Counted from the first letter of the stretch, positions 37,975 to 48,501 are shown. The stretch: 64,000 nt of DNA from Kaistella treverensis (GCF_900114045.1 NZ_FORQ01000004.1:124001-188000); one strand, 5' to 3'. Numbers and translations: made by a program. The notes: generated by a model from the sequence alone, not told the origin.

Positions 37975-38997
37975 ATGTCACCAATTGTACCAAAATATTC
38001 GATTATTGTTCCTGCCTTTAATGCCGAAAGCACTATAAAAATTTGTGTGGGCAGCATTTTAAAGCAGACTTGCAAAGCTTTCGAAATTATTATTGTGAAT
38101 GATGGGTCAACAGATAATACCTATGCAACGCTTGAACAGCTGGCAAAAGTGGACCGTCGAATTATCTTAATTTCTAAGCAGAACGGCGGCGTTGCCAGCG
38201 CGCGGAATTTAGGAATCACTATGGCTAGGGGCAATTACATTTTGTTTGTAGATAGTGACGATTACCTTGAAAGCAGATTTCTGGAAACTTATGATGATTT
38301 ACTCCGAATTACCCCTGACGCTTTAATATACCAGAGTTTTACTTCTCAATACAAAGACAGAACCATTCGGGAAACCCTGCCAAACCAACTGTATAGCAAA
38401 GACCAAATGCCAGCCTGTTTAGTATTACTTGAAAAAAAACGTTGCATCGGAGGCGCTTGCAATAAGATCTTCAATGCAAAAATTATCAATGATAATAAAA
38501 TTCGGTTTAATCCACAATTACATTATGGTGAAGACAAAATCTTTACTTTGCAGTATATGCAATTTGTCTATCAGATCGTTCTTTCTGACCGCTGCTACTA
38601 CAACTACAACCGGATTTCGGAAAATTCCCTGTCAAAAAAGCACCATCCCTACAAAGAATTGTTGCTATTTATAGAAAAGGAATACGAGCTATATAAAAAG
38701 CTGCTGCTCCGGTTCCCTAACGAACAACTTAAAAAAATCATTAATACACGGTACTCTTCTTTTAGTAAATACGTATTATTATCAATGTACCGGAAACACG
38801 ACCGAGCAACGCTAGAAGAACGGTCGCAGTTGCGCAGAAGTATTATTAAGTTTGACCGATGTAATTTGCGGATTAAAGAATATGAAATTGAAGTTCCTGC
38901 CATTGTAAATACAATTTATAAAAGTGATACATTAATGATGCTCAGTATGGCGTTGCGGACAAGCTTTTCCACAATTTATCAAATTATTAGAAACTAA
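37975..38997 (+). CDS. Family 2 glycosyltransferase
   Basis: GT2 enzyme (340 aa) with YSIIVPAFNAESTIKICV, IVNDGSTDNT (about residues 39-48), GGVASARNLGI, and the metal-binding FVDSDDY (about 90-96). The C-terminal 200 residues are basic and helical. The next gene starts at the base after its stop, so it is cotranscribed with the polymerase. Donor unknown. Confidence 0.9.
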   Translation: MSPIVPKYSIIVPAFNAESTIKICVGSILKQTCKAFEIIIVNDGSTDNTYATLEQLAKVDRRIILISKQNGGVASARNLGITMARGNYILFVDSDDYLESRFLETYDDLLRITPDALIYQSFTSQYKDRTIRETLPNQLYSKDQMPACLVLLEKKRCIGGACNKIFNAKIINDNKIRFNPQLHYGEDKIFTLQYMQFVYQIVLSDRCYYNYNRISENSLSKKHHPYKELLLFIEKEYELYKKLLLRFPNEQLKKIINTRYSSFSKYVLLSMYRKHDRATLEERSQLRRSIIKFDRCNLRIKEYEIEVPAIVNTIYKSDTLMMLSMALRTSFSTIYQIIRN

Positions 38998-40350
38998 ATG
39001 GCAAAACTGTATGGTTTAATAGTATTTGTAACCACAATTTTTATTTGTCTTCTTGCCCCCGAGCGATATGATCATGAATATTCGGTCTTTTGTGGCGTGT
39101 TATATTGGATGCAGGTAGTAGTTTATATGTTGATTCGAAATAAAAAAAACTATTTTGATTTCGACAGCATTTTTTTTATCACTTACTTCTTTGTAACCCT
39201 GTACTACTCAGTGGTGATGTATGAAACAGATCCTTACCGGTATGTATTTTACCAGCTTTATTTTAAGAAAAACACCTTGCCACTTGCTTCGGGATTAGCT
39301 GTTTTAGGCATTTCTGGTTATATTTTTGGTTCTCTCCTGCTAAAAGATAAAGAAATAAGTACTCTTAAACTGGATTATGCGGATAATTTCAAACCAATTA
39401 GGACTACTTGGATGTTTATCGCTGCGTTTATACTAGTTGTACTTTACGTTGTAGTTGGCGGTTATGAAATGCTTATCAACGAGTATATCGGGGGTGGGGG
39501 GCTGCAAGCTAATGACAGTGGTTTTGGCAGCTATTTTTTTGCGTTTTTCCCCGCCTTTCTTATTTCTGGTATTATTTCAGAATTTTTTAATATGACGGTT
39601 AAAAGCCCTGAACATTTCAGGTTGAAACATCTTAACAAGGTTGGAGTTGCAGTAACCGCAATGGTCTTCCTGATGTTTTTTTTAGTGGGTAGCAGAACCA
39701 TCCCGCTGCAAATCCTCTTATTATGTGTAGGACTACATGCAGTATTGTATTACCCCATCAAACTCCAACGTTTTGTGATATATATTTTGGCGGGATTTGT
39801 GGTTCTCGCTGCGGTAGGAATCTTGCGAAACCAACTTGCTGAGAAAAAAGAAATTCATATGGACGATGCTGCCCTAGACTTAATAGCAAATAACCGTAAT
39901 ACCTTTGTAGTAATTGACTATGTAAATAAAAATGGATTTACCTATGGTGAATCTATGCTATCACCAGTTCTTGCACCATTGCCCTTCGCGCAGTCCGCGG
40001 TAATCTCAACATTCGATCTGGACCAAGATAAGATGCGGTCTGCTTTAATTACGACAAAAGAATCCTTGGGAGAGGTGGGAAGTTGGGGCTTAGGCACCAA
40101 TATAGTGGCCGATGTTTACTTAGCTTTTGGCCTTTTAGGTATCATCATTTTGTTCCCCCTTTTAGGATTTCTTGTACATTTCTCTCAAAATAATTTTTAC
40201 AACAGCGTTACATCACTTACTTTATACTCAGTTCTTATTTCTTACGCAATATATTTGGCACGTGCTGAATATTTTTACTTTTTCCGTTATTTTATTTGGT
40301 GTTATTTAATATTGTTTTTTAGTCTGAGGCGCAAAAAAATAAAAAGATAA
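38998..40350 (+). CDS. wzy: Wzy-like O-antigen/oligosaccharide repeat unit polymerase
   Basis: Polytopic membrane protein (450 aa) with about 11-12 hydrophobic segments and a moderately large hydrophilic loop (about 300-355), the usual Wzy topology. Wzy proteins share little sequence, so the call rests on topology and on its place between wzx, wzc and glycosyltransferases. The segment LVGSRTIPLQILLL and the end region GLGTNIVADVYLAFGLLG are like OrgA/EpsG-class polymerases as I remember them. It overlaps the next gene by 1 base (TAATG). Confidence 0.75.
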   Translation: MAKLYGLIVFVTTIFICLLAPERYDHEYSVFCGVLYWMQVVVYMLIRNKKNYFDFDSIFFITYFFVTLYYSVVMYETDPYRYVFYQLYFKKNTLPLASGLAVLGISGYIFGSLLLKDKEISTLKLDYADNFKPIRTTWMFIAAFILVVLYVVVGGYEMLINEYIGGGGLQANDSGFGSYFFAFFPAFLISGIISEFFNMTVKSPEHFRLKHLNKVGVAVTAMVFLMFFLVGSRTIPLQILLLCVGLHAVLYYPIKLQRFVIYILAGFVVLAAVGILRNQLAEKKEIHMDDAALDLIANNRNTFVVIDYVNKNGFTYGESMLSPVLAPLPFAQSAVISTFDLDQDKMRSALITTKESLGEVGSWGLGTNIVADVYLAFGLLGIIILFPLLGFLVHFSQNNFYNSVTSLTLYSVLISYAIYLARAEYFYFFRYFIWCYLILFFSLRRKKIKR

Positions 40351-41402
40351 TGAGGATAACAATTGTAATCGCAGACATACGCAAAGCGGGTGGAACCGAG
40401 CGCGCAATAATTAATATGGCGAACATGCTTTGTGCTGAACATTTAATTACAGTTGTAAGCATTTCAGAAAAAGGATCTCCTTTCTTCTGTATTTCTGAGC
40501 TCGTACAGCTTGAGTTTCTAAACTTACCATCGATCCCAAGACAAGTATCACATAAACCTAAATGGAACAAATCATTCTATAATGCACTAAAAAACTATCT
40601 TATAAAATCCCGACCACAAATTATTTTTGGTGCGGGTCATAATATCAGTTTAATTATGGCGCTACTTAAAATTGCGGAGATAAAAAAAATTGCTCTTGAA
40701 CACATTGACTATACATCGATCCCAAAACTCTCACAAGCGGCAATGAGGTGGTTTTACCCAAAACTGGACGCTGTAGTTGTGCTCTCCGAAACAGCTAAAA
40801 GGAAAATAGGGCATTTAAACCCCAATGTTGAAATAATTGCAAACACACTGCCATTTTCAAGCGACGAAGTGTCACGGTTGGTCGAAAAGAAAATAATTTT
40901 GGTTGGCCGCATCAGCAAAGAAAAAGGTTATGACAGAATTATTCCTATAGCGGAGAGAATGTGCCGGGATTACCCGGATTGGTGTATCTATATTTATGGG
41001 CAAGGCGAAGACGAAGAAAAGTTAAGGCTTCAATTAAACAATAGCCCTACAAACAACGTTCATATTATGACCCCCGTAAAAAATATAAAAGAAGTTTATC
41101 TTAGTTCTTCACTTTTACTCATGACAAGCTATTATGAGGCGATGCCCATGGTGATTTTAGAAGCACAGCATTGTGGACTGCCGGTTTTAGGCTATTCCTG
41201 TGAAGGAACAGATAGCTTGGTTGAAGATGGTGTAAATGGTTTTGTGGTTCAGAATGAAGAAGATTTTTATAAAAAATTGGGCATTTTAATAAATAATCAT
41301 CATTTACGTTTAATAATGGGGCGGCAGGGAAGGAAAAATGCCGAATTATACAATCCGCAAAATATTTTAAAAAAATGGACAAACTTCCTGGAAAAACAAT
41401 AA
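40350..41402 (+). CDS. Family 4 glycosyltransferase
   Basis: GT-B enzyme (350 aa) with KAGGTERAIINMANML near the N-terminus, ILVGRISKEKGYDRIIPIAE in the donor domain, and E-x7-E in YYEAMPMVILEAQ near residue 264. It starts in a 1-base overlap with wzy. The KAGGTER loop is typical of GalNAc/Gal-type GT4 enzymes, but the donor cannot be fixed. Confidence 0.9.
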   Translation: MRITIVIADIRKAGGTERAIINMANMLCAEHLITVVSISEKGSPFFCISELVQLEFLNLPSIPRQVSHKPKWNKSFYNALKNYLIKSRPQIIFGAGHNISLIMALLKIAEIKKIALEHIDYTSIPKLSQAAMRWFYPKLDAVVVLSETAKRKIGHLNPNVEIIANTLPFSSDEVSRLVEKKIILVGRISKEKGYDRIIPIAERMCRDYPDWCIYIYGQGEDEEKLRLQLNNSPTNNVHIMTPVKNIKEVYLSSSLLLMTSYYEAMPMVILEAQHCGLPVLGYSCEGTDSLVEDGVNGFVVQNEEDFYKKLGILINNHHLRLIMGRQGRKNAELYNPQNILKKWTNFLEKQ

Positions 41403-41460
41403 TTTCTTTCTGCTTATGCGTGTAGATAGATTTAAAACTCATTATAAAACCTTTCTTACT

Positions 41461-42486
41461 ATGAAATTTTTTTTTAATTTATCTATGCTAAACAGAAGAC
41501 CTACTGGTGTGGGTATTTATTCCAACAAGTTAAAACAAGAGCTTAGTAAAAAACTTTCGCCAAACTTCATTTTTTTATATATTAAAGATGTCAGACTTTT
41601 GTCGCTTTATCGCATTTTTTGGAATATTTTCATTTTACCTTTAAAAGTTGGTAAAAATACTGTTTATTCCTTTTCGTCGCACGGATCTCCGTTTATTGCT
41701 AATCAGGTGATTACAATTCACGATTTAATTTGTCTTAATTTTCCAAAGCAACACCGATTTCAATATTATTATTTTAGGTTTATTTTGCCATCCATAATAA
41801 GGTCAAGTAAAAAAATAGTTGTTATATCAGAGTTTACCAAATCTGAAGTACTAAAGTTCTATAAGGTGGAAGAGAACAAAATTAAAGTCGTTTATAATGG
41901 AGCGAATATTTTACAATACAGTCCGGATTCTAAAACTGAACAAGAGTTTGACAATCTGACTAATAAAAAGCCATACTTTATAACGGTTGGTGCTTCGTAT
42001 GAACATAAAAACATATTTAACTTGTTATCAGCAATCAAAAAATTTAATAATTTAAACTTTTCGTTTATAATTATCGGGAAAGCAAATAAGTATGGTTTGC
42101 AACTTAGGGATTATGCGAAAAAAAACCATATGCCAAATGTTATATTTTTAGATTATGTTTCTGATCAATTGCTGTCTAAATTATATAAAGAGGCCTTATG
42201 TAATATTTATATTAGTCGATATGAGGGTTTTGGTTTCCCACCTTTAGAAGCTGCTAGTTTAGGCACAGTATCTTTAGTGTCTAATATCCCTGTAATGAGA
42301 GAAGTATTTTCAAATTCAATGATATACGTAGACCCCCTGTCCGTTGACGATATTTGTGAGAAATTGCAGATGATTTCAAAATGTAAATTTAATTTGGGTC
42401 TTTACAAAAACCAGTATCCAACGTTGATAACTAAATATAGCTGGAATCATGCGGCAGAAGAAATTATTTCAATTGTAAATACCTAA
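41461..42486 (+). CDS. Family 4 glycosyltransferase (mannosyltransferase-like)
   Basis: GT-B enzyme (341 aa) with NRRPTGVGIYSNKL near the N-terminus, VTIGA-type donor strand TVGASYEHKNI, and E-x7-E in SRYEGFGFPPLEAA near residue 260. I chose ATG 41461 since it gives the family's normal first strand; an earlier ATG at 41416 adds 15 unrelated residues. The gene is more A+T-rich than its neighbours to the left. Confidence 0.87.
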   Translation: MKFFFNLSMLNRRPTGVGIYSNKLKQELSKKLSPNFIFLYIKDVRLLSLYRIFWNIFILPLKVGKNTVYSFSSHGSPFIANQVITIHDLICLNFPKQHRFQYYYFRFILPSIIRSSKKIVVISEFTKSEVLKFYKVEENKIKVVYNGANILQYSPDSKTEQEFDNLTNKKPYFITVGASYEHKNIFNLLSAIKKFNNLNFSFIIIGKANKYGLQLRDYAKKNHMPNVIFLDYVSDQLLSKLYKEALCNIYISRYEGFGFPPLEAASLGTVSLVSNIPVMREVFSNSMIYVDPLSVDDICEKLQMISKCKFNLGLYKNQYPTLITKYSWNHAAEEIISIVNT

Positions 42487-42488
42487 TT

Positions 42489-43307
42489 ATGCTGGTCACT
42501 GCAAGTATAGTTTGCTATAAAAATGATCGAAAAATTATTTTAGATTCTATTTTAAGTTTTATTAACTCTGAAACAACATTTCCTGTTTTTTTGTTTTTAA
42601 TCGACAACTCACCCACCGATGAGTTGAAAACCCTCATTAACCATCCGAATATAGAGTACATATCTAACCCTTCAAATCCTGGTTTTGGACCCGCACATAA
42701 TATTGCTATTAAAATGGCAATATCGGCGGGTAGTAAGTATCATTTTGTTTTAAATCCTGACGTTTCGTTTCAAAATGATATCATTGCACCGATGCTGAAA
42801 TTTATGGAAGAAAATACTAAAGTAGGAATGTTGATGCCACAGATTTTATATGAGGATGGGTCTATTCAAAATCTCCCGAAATTGCTTCCGTCACCTATGG
42901 ATGTTTTAATGCGTAAAATAAAAGCGCCAAAGTTTTATTACAAACCTTTCATTGACAAGTATGAATTGCGATTTGTTGAGAAAAGTCGCATTTATAATGC
43001 TCCAATACTTTCAGGATGCTTTACCATGTTAAGGGTTGCTGCAATAAAAGAAGTAGGAATGTATGATGATCGATTTTTTATGTATTTTGAAGATTGGGAT
43101 CTGTCGCGAAGAATGTATCAAAAATATCAAACCGTTTATTTCCCTCTTGTCTCGGTCGTTCACGGTTATGAATCTGGAGCAAACAAAAACAAAAGACTGT
43201 TCAAAATATTTATAAGGTCCGGAATCGCTTATTTTAATAAATGGGGATGGATTTTTGATAAAAATAGAAACGAAATAAATAAAACTACACTTTCGCAGTT
43301 CAAATAA
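42489..43307 (+). CDS. Family 2 glycosyltransferase (rhamnosyltransferase-like)
   Basis: GT2 enzyme (272 aa) with SIVCYKNDRKIILDS, FLIDNSPTDE, NPGFGPAHNIAI, LNPDVSF (DxD-like), and the acceptor-side YFEDWDLSRRM near residue 200. The set is usual in rhamnosyl and related deoxyhexose transferases, which fits the rml genes downstream. It starts 2 bases after the previous stop. Confidence 0.88.
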   Translation: MLVTASIVCYKNDRKIILDSILSFINSETTFPVFLFLIDNSPTDELKTLINHPNIEYISNPSNPGFGPAHNIAIKMAISAGSKYHFVLNPDVSFQNDIIAPMLKFMEENTKVGMLMPQILYEDGSIQNLPKLLPSPMDVLMRKIKAPKFYYKPFIDKYELRFVEKSRIYNAPILSGCFTMLRVAAIKEVGMYDDRFFMYFEDWDLSRRMYQKYQTVYFPLVSVVHGYESGANKNKRLFKIFIRSGIAYFNKWGWIFDKNRNEINKTTLSQFK

Positions 43308-43487
43308 AAAGCACTATAACAAACTTAGAGCATGCACACAAACATCTTACGAAGCTTCTGACGTTTAATAATCTGTAGTTGCTTCCTTTTACGCGACGCA
43401 GAGGTTAGCTAATTTTCTTGCGTAATTTTTTTAGGTCTTCAATAGGTATTTTTCCTTAGTGCTCAATAAATGAAAGTATACAGAAAA
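43308..43487. other. Intergenic stretch before pseudogene
   Basis: No gene recognised. Both strands are interrupted by stops and I see no terminator hairpin or promoter box. Confidence 0.45.
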
Positions 43488-43735
43488 ATGAAAAATATAC
43501 TTATAACCGCGGTGCAGGTTTTATAAGATCAAATTTAACATTAAAGTTGATTGCAAAAAGTTATAACGTAACCGTTTTAGCATTCGGCACAGTTTTGCCG
43601 ATCTTTCCAAAGTTAAATCCGTTTTGGGTTTTGAACTAAAACCAGTTTTGAAGAAGGTCTGAAAAAGTTCACCACGCTTGTAAATATACAGGAGATACAG
43701 GAAGATAGATATCAAAAATAGATTGAAGAAATGAA
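43488..43735 (+). pseudogene. Remnant of an NAD-dependent nucleotide-sugar epimerase
   Basis: From ATG 43488 the reading is MKNILIT, then one base is missing; in the next frame it continues GAGFIRSNLTLKLIAKSYNV, the Rossmann start of an SDR epimerase with the last Gly of GxxGxxG changed to Arg. It then jumps, without the middle of the gene, to ADLSKVKSVLGFE and, after another frameshift, to TSFEEGLKKFTTLVN, the typical C-terminal end of such enzymes. About 250 aa are deleted. No single frame is open across it. It lies just before a complete SDR gene. Confidence 0.72.
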
Positions 43736-43898
43736 ATCGAAAACTTATTTAAGTAAAAAACTTGTTTTCAACCTAGAAGAAGAGTGGTGTTGCTATAATA
43801 AAAATTTCGGGTAAAAGGTACTTTTTTTCCGTTCAGAGTTTTATTTAATACCCGTAACCAATCCACCACAAATATCTGGGGTTTTAACTAATATTTAC

Positions 43899-43906
43899 TA
43901 TTTTTG
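43899..43906 (+). promoter_or_regulatory. Promoter (-7 box) for the SDR-wecA-rmlCBA operon
   Basis: TATTTTTG matches TAnnTTTG, 21 bases before ATG 43928. No clear -33 TTTG. All five following genes are tightly packed to the terminator at 48331. Confidence 0.5.
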
Positions 43907-43927
43907 AGCACTGACCATAAACCATAA

Positions 43928-44821
43928 ATGAAGACGATTTACATTACGGGGCGAAACGGTTTTGTTGGCAAAAACCTCACGTCATATTTAGTAGAAAATA
44001 ATTATTCGGTCGGCCGTCTTTCACTGAAAGATTCGTGGCAATATCCTGATGCCAACGCTATTATTCACGTTGCCGGGATTGCGCATGATTTGGGGAAAAC
44101 TGCAAACGCGGATGATTATTTTAAAATTAACCGCGATTTAACCATTCAACTTTTCAATGAGTTTTTGAAATCATCAACTAAGGATTTTTTCTATTTCAGC
44201 TCCGTGAAAGCTGCCGCCGATAGCGTTGAAGGTCATTTAGATGAAAATTTCGCTGCAAATCCTGCGACTCCTTATGGTAAATCAAAGCGTGCAGCTGAAG
44301 AATACTTGCTTGCTCAAAAACTGCCCGAAGACAAGCGGGTTTTCATTATTCGCCCCTGTATGATTCACGGGCCTAGCAATAAGGGCAACCTGAACTTGCT
44401 GTATAAAGTTGTGAAAAAAGGAATTCCCTGGCCTTTGGCCGCTTTCGAAAACCACAGATCTTTTTTAAGTATCGATAATCTAAATTTTTTAATTTTAAAA
44501 ATGCTTCAAAATGCGGATATTCCCTCGGGAATTTATAATTTCGCGGATGATCAAAATTTGTCAACAACAGAAGTGGTGAAAATTATCGGAGATTCAAGTG
44601 GAAGGAGCGTGAAACTATGGGAAATCCATGCGTCTTTAATTAAAAATTTAGCCAAAATAGGCGATATTTTTTCTTTGCCGCTAAATTCTGAGCGTTTAGG
44701 AAAACTGACCGAAAATTATATTGTTTCCAATCAAAAAATTAAAAATGCCCTGCAGATTGATCGCCTGCCGGTAACTGCAGAACAAGGTTTACGGAAAACC
44801 ATCAAAAGTTTTCAAAAATAA
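43928..44821 (+). CDS. WbpV-like nucleotide-sugar reductase/epimerase (SDR)
   Basis: SDR-family protein (297 aa) with ITGRNGFVGKNL, HVAGIAHDLG, FYFSSVKAAAD, the catalytic YxxxK in PYGKSKRAAEEYL (about 117-129) and IRPCMIHGPSNKGN. This motif set is that of WbpV/WreQ-like enzymes, which reduce UDP-4-keto-6-deoxy-GlcNAc to UDP-QuiNAc. The product of PglF (29979) would be its substrate. It overlaps the WecA/WbpL-like transferase by 1 base; this pairing is characteristic of QuiNAc initiation. The assignment is by family and context. Confidence 0.75.
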   Translation: MKTIYITGRNGFVGKNLTSYLVENNYSVGRLSLKDSWQYPDANAIIHVAGIAHDLGKTANADDYFKINRDLTIQLFNEFLKSSTKDFFYFSSVKAAADSVEGHLDENFAANPATPYGKSKRAAEEYLLAQKLPEDKRVFIIRPCMIHGPSNKGNLNLLYKVVKKGIPWPLAAFENHRSFLSIDNLNFLILKMLQNADIPSGIYNFADDQNLSTTEVVKIIGDSSGRSVKLWEIHASLIKNLAKIGDIFSLPLNSERLGKLTENYIVSNQKIKNALQIDRLPVTAEQGLRKTIKSFQK

Positions 44822-45822
44822 TGGAGTACCTCATAGTCACCGGGATTTTATTCGTGCTGTTGCATCTTTATTTCAGAATCGCAACCCGATTTAATATCAT
44901 CGATCAGCCGAACCATCGAACTTCGCATTTTTACACCACGGTTCGTGGCGGTGGAATTATTTTTCCCATTGCATTTCTTCTTTTTATAGGCGCTGAAATG
45001 TATTTAAGTCCCGGAACCATCCAGCAAGACAACGGTGAACCCAACTTTTTTATTTTTGGTGCCGGATTCTTAGTCCTTACCATTTTGAGTTTTGTGGACG
45101 ACCTTACCGATCTTTCTACAAAGACACGTTTGCTTTTCCATATAATTTCGGTATCGTTGCTGCTGTACTTTTTAAATGGATTTTCCCTGATCCCAATTTG
45201 GGCAATTCCGCTCGTATATATATTATTTATTGGCATCTTAAATGCCTATAATTTCATGGACGGAATTAACGGAATTTCCGGTATTTACAGCTTTTTCCTG
45301 CTCACTTCATTGTGGTACGTCAATCAGCAGATTATCCCTTTCGTAGTTGAAGATTTTATTGTTTATCCCACATTAGCGTGTTTGGTTTTTCTATTTTTTA
45401 ATTTCAGAAAAAGAGCAAAATGCTTCCTCGGTGACGTCGGAAGTATGGGTCTCGCTTTCTGGATTATCTCATTAATTTCTTTGCTCATCATCAAAACCGG
45501 TGATTTTAAATGGCTGCTTTTCCTTAGCCTTTACGGTGTAGATACGGTGATGACGATTATTGAAAGAATCCGCCGCAAGGAAAATATTCTGGAAGCACAT
45601 CGCCGGCATCTCTACCAACTTTTTGTTAATGAAAAGAAACAATCACATTTAGCAATTAGCTTGCTTTATGGGTTCATTCAGCTGTCAATGAATATTTTCG
45701 TAATATTGTCACCACTGCCAAACTGGATTGTTTATATAGTTATATTGCTGCCAACCACAGTGCTTTATATTTTTATAAAATTAAATATTTTAAAAAACTC
45801 CGTACTTAAAGAATCTAAATGA
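44821..45822 (+). CDS. WecA/WbpL-like polyprenyl-phosphate sugar-1-phosphate transferase
   Basis: Polytopic initiating transferase (333 aa, about 10 membrane segments) of the MraY/WecA superfamily. Visible are NHRTSH near residue 27, the Asp-rich VDDLTDLSTKTRL (about 91-103), NAYNFMDGINGISG (about 141-154), CFLGDVGSMGLAF (about 201-213), and the cytoplasmic EAHRRHLYQ. It loads a HexNAc-1-phosphate, probably QuiNAc given the SDR upstream, onto undecaprenyl phosphate. With the two small phosphoglycosyl transferases it is the third initiating enzyme in the window. It overlaps rmlC by 4 bases. Confidence 0.87.
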   Translation: MEYLIVTGILFVLLHLYFRIATRFNIIDQPNHRTSHFYTTVRGGGIIFPIAFLLFIGAEMYLSPGTIQQDNGEPNFFIFGAGFLVLTILSFVDDLTDLSTKTRLLFHIISVSLLLYFLNGFSLIPIWAIPLVYILFIGILNAYNFMDGINGISGIYSFFLLTSLWYVNQQIIPFVVEDFIVYPTLACLVFLFFNFRKRAKCFLGDVGSMGLAFWIISLISLLIIKTGDFKWLLFLSLYGVDTVMTIIERIRRKENILEAHRRHLYQLFVNEKKQSHLAISLLYGFIQLSMNIFVILSPLPNWIVYIVILLPTTVLYIFIKLNILKNSVLKESK

Positions 45823-46364
45823 AAATTAAAAATACACCATTGCAAGACTGCTATATCATTGAGCCCACAATTTTCGAGGATGAAAGAGGATATTTTTTTG
45901 AAAAATATAATGAGAAGAAATTTGAAGATTTAACGGGTTTAAATGGTCATTTCGTTCAGGATAATATCTCAAAATCTACCTACGGCGTTTTACGCGGATT
46001 GCATTTACAAAAAGGTGAACACGCACAGGCAAAACTTGTTTCGTGCTTGGAAGGCGCAGTTTGGGATGTTGCTGTAGATTTACGCCAGAATTCACCAACT
46101 TTCGGTAAATGGTTTGGCGTGGAACTTTCCGCTGAAAATAAACTGCAATTTTACGTTCCTCGCGGTTTCGGGCATGGATTTTCGGTAATTTCCGAAACAG
46201 CAGTTTTTGCTTATAAATGCGACAATTATTACAATAAAGAATCAGAAGGTGGTGTAATTTACAGCGATGAAGAATTAAATATCGACTGGAAATTACCACA
46301 GGCAGATATCGTGCTTTCAGACAAAGATAAAATTCAACCTATCTTTGCAGCACGCAATTTTTAG
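45819..46364 (+). CDS. rmlC: dTDP-4-dehydrorhamnose 3,5-epimerase
   Basis: Cupin-fold epimerase (181 aa, usual length) of dTDP-L-rhamnose synthesis. Visible are EDERGYFFEKYN, FVQDNISKSTYGVLRGLHLQ with the active-site histidine, LVSCLEGAVWDVAVDLR, and VPRGFGHGFSVIS. It starts in a 4-base overlap with the WecA-like gene and rmlB follows 10 bases after its stop. Confidence 0.94.
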   Translation: MKIKNTPLQDCYIIEPTIFEDERGYFFEKYNEKKFEDLTGLNGHFVQDNISKSTYGVLRGLHLQKGEHAQAKLVSCLEGAVWDVAVDLRQNSPTFGKWFGVELSAENKLQFYVPRGFGHGFSVISETAVFAYKCDNYYNKESEGGVIYSDEELNIDWKLPQADIVLSDKDKIQPIFAARNF

Positions 46365-46374
46365 AATTTTAAGA

Positions 46375-47454
46375 ATGAAGAATATTATTATCACCGGTGG
46401 CGCCGGATTTATCGGGTCTCATGTGGTGCGTGAATTTGTGAAAAATCACCCCGAAACACGCATTATAAATTTGGACGCGTTAACCTACGCCGGTAATTTG
46501 GAGAATTTAAAAGACATCGAAAACGAACCCAATTACGTTTTCGAAAAAGCCGATATCACCAACGTTGAAGAATTACGAAACGTTTTCGAGAAATATAATC
46601 CCGACGCAATCGTGCATTTAGCGGCTGAAAGTCACGTTGACCGAAGCATTACAGACCCAAATGCCTTTATCAACACCAATGTCATCGGCACCGCGAACTT
46701 ATTGAATTTAGCCCGCGAATTCTGGAGCTTAAATCCCGATCATCAGCACGGAAATTTCCCGGATGAAACGCGAAAAAATCTGTTTTACCACGTTTCCACC
46801 GATGAGGTTTACGGAAGTTTAGGAGAAACCGGCTTTTTCCTGGAAACAACGGCTTACGATCCGCAATCGCCATATTCTGCAAGTAAAGCGGCATCGGACC
46901 ATTTGGTGCGCGCGTACGGAAACACGTACGGAATGCCTTTTATCCTCTCGAACTGTTCCAATAATTATGGCCCGAATCATTTCCCGGAAAAATTAATTCC
47001 GCTTTGTATTTCAAATATCATTAATGAAAAGCCGCTTCCAATCTACGGTGACGGAAAATATACACGCGACTGGCTTTTCGTCCTCGATCATGCTAAAGCC
47101 ATCCACCAAATATTTTTTGAAGCAAAAACTGGTGAAACCTATAATATCGGCGGTTTCAATGAGTGGCAAAACATTGATTTAGTGAAAGAACTCATCAAAC
47201 AAATGGACGAAAAACTGGGCAAACCAGCTGGATATTCCGAAAAATTAATCACTTACGTAAAAGACCGTCCGGGTCACGATAAGCGCTACGCTATTGACGC
47301 TTCTAAATTAAACAGAGAATTGGGATGGAAACCAAGCGTAACTTTCGAACAGGGTTTAGGAAAAACCATCGATTGGTTCCTGGAAAACAAAGAATGGTTG
47401 GATCACGTGACTAGCGGAGATTACCAGAAATATTATGAAAAGCAATATAATTAA
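46375..47454 (+). CDS. rmlB: dTDP-glucose 4,6-dehydratase
   Basis: SDR dehydratase (359 aa) making dTDP-4-keto-6-deoxyglucose. Visible are [25 protein letters not shown], the catalytic [10 protein letters not shown] (Asp-Glu pair), and YxxxK in [16 protein letters not shown] 46375 gives the family's usual N-terminus; upstream frame overlaps rmlC. It ends one base before the ATG of rmlA. Confidence 0.95.
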   Translation: MKNIIITGGAGFIGSHVVREFVKNHPETRIINLDALTYAGNLENLKDIENEPNYVFEKADITNVEELRNVFEKYNPDAIVHLAAESHVDRSITDPNAFINTNVIGTANLLNLAREFWSLNPDHQHGNFPDETRKNLFYHVSTDEVYGSLGETGFFLETTAYDPQSPYSASKAASDHLVRAYGNTYGMPFILSNCSNNYGPNHFPEKLIPLCISNIINEKPLPIYGDGKYTRDWLFVLDHAKAIHQIFFEAKTGETYNIGGFNEWQNIDLVKELIKQMDEKLGKPAGYSEKLITYVKDRPGHDKRYAIDASKLNRELGWKPSVTFEQGLGKTIDWFLENKEWLDHVTSGDYQKYYEKQYN

Positions 47455-47455
47455 T

Positions 47456-48316
<861 letters not shown>

Positions 48317-48330
48317 AAATTTTAAAATTA

Positions 48331-48362
48331 AAAAAAAAGCATCTTTTAGGTGCTTTTTTTTT
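48331..48362 (+). terminator. Intrinsic terminator after rmlA
   Basis: AAAAAAAGCA, loop TCTTTTAGG, TGCTTTTTTT: a strong A-tract/stem/T-tract hairpin that ends the operon and marks the right border of locus B. Confidence 0.88.
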
Positions 48363-48501
48363 AGTTCAAACTTTCTGCTTAATACACCGTGCCGTAAACT
48401 TTTAAGCATTAAACCAAAACGGTTTTAGAGTACCGAATGTGCGGTACTAAACAGGGTATTAATTTCTAACCAATGTGCTATTGATGCTTAGTCTTTCATT
48501 T

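Noticed and set aside
43308-43487. Part of the epimerase pseudogene
   Set aside because: I could not read any epimerase motif here on either strand; the recognisable remnant begins at 43488.
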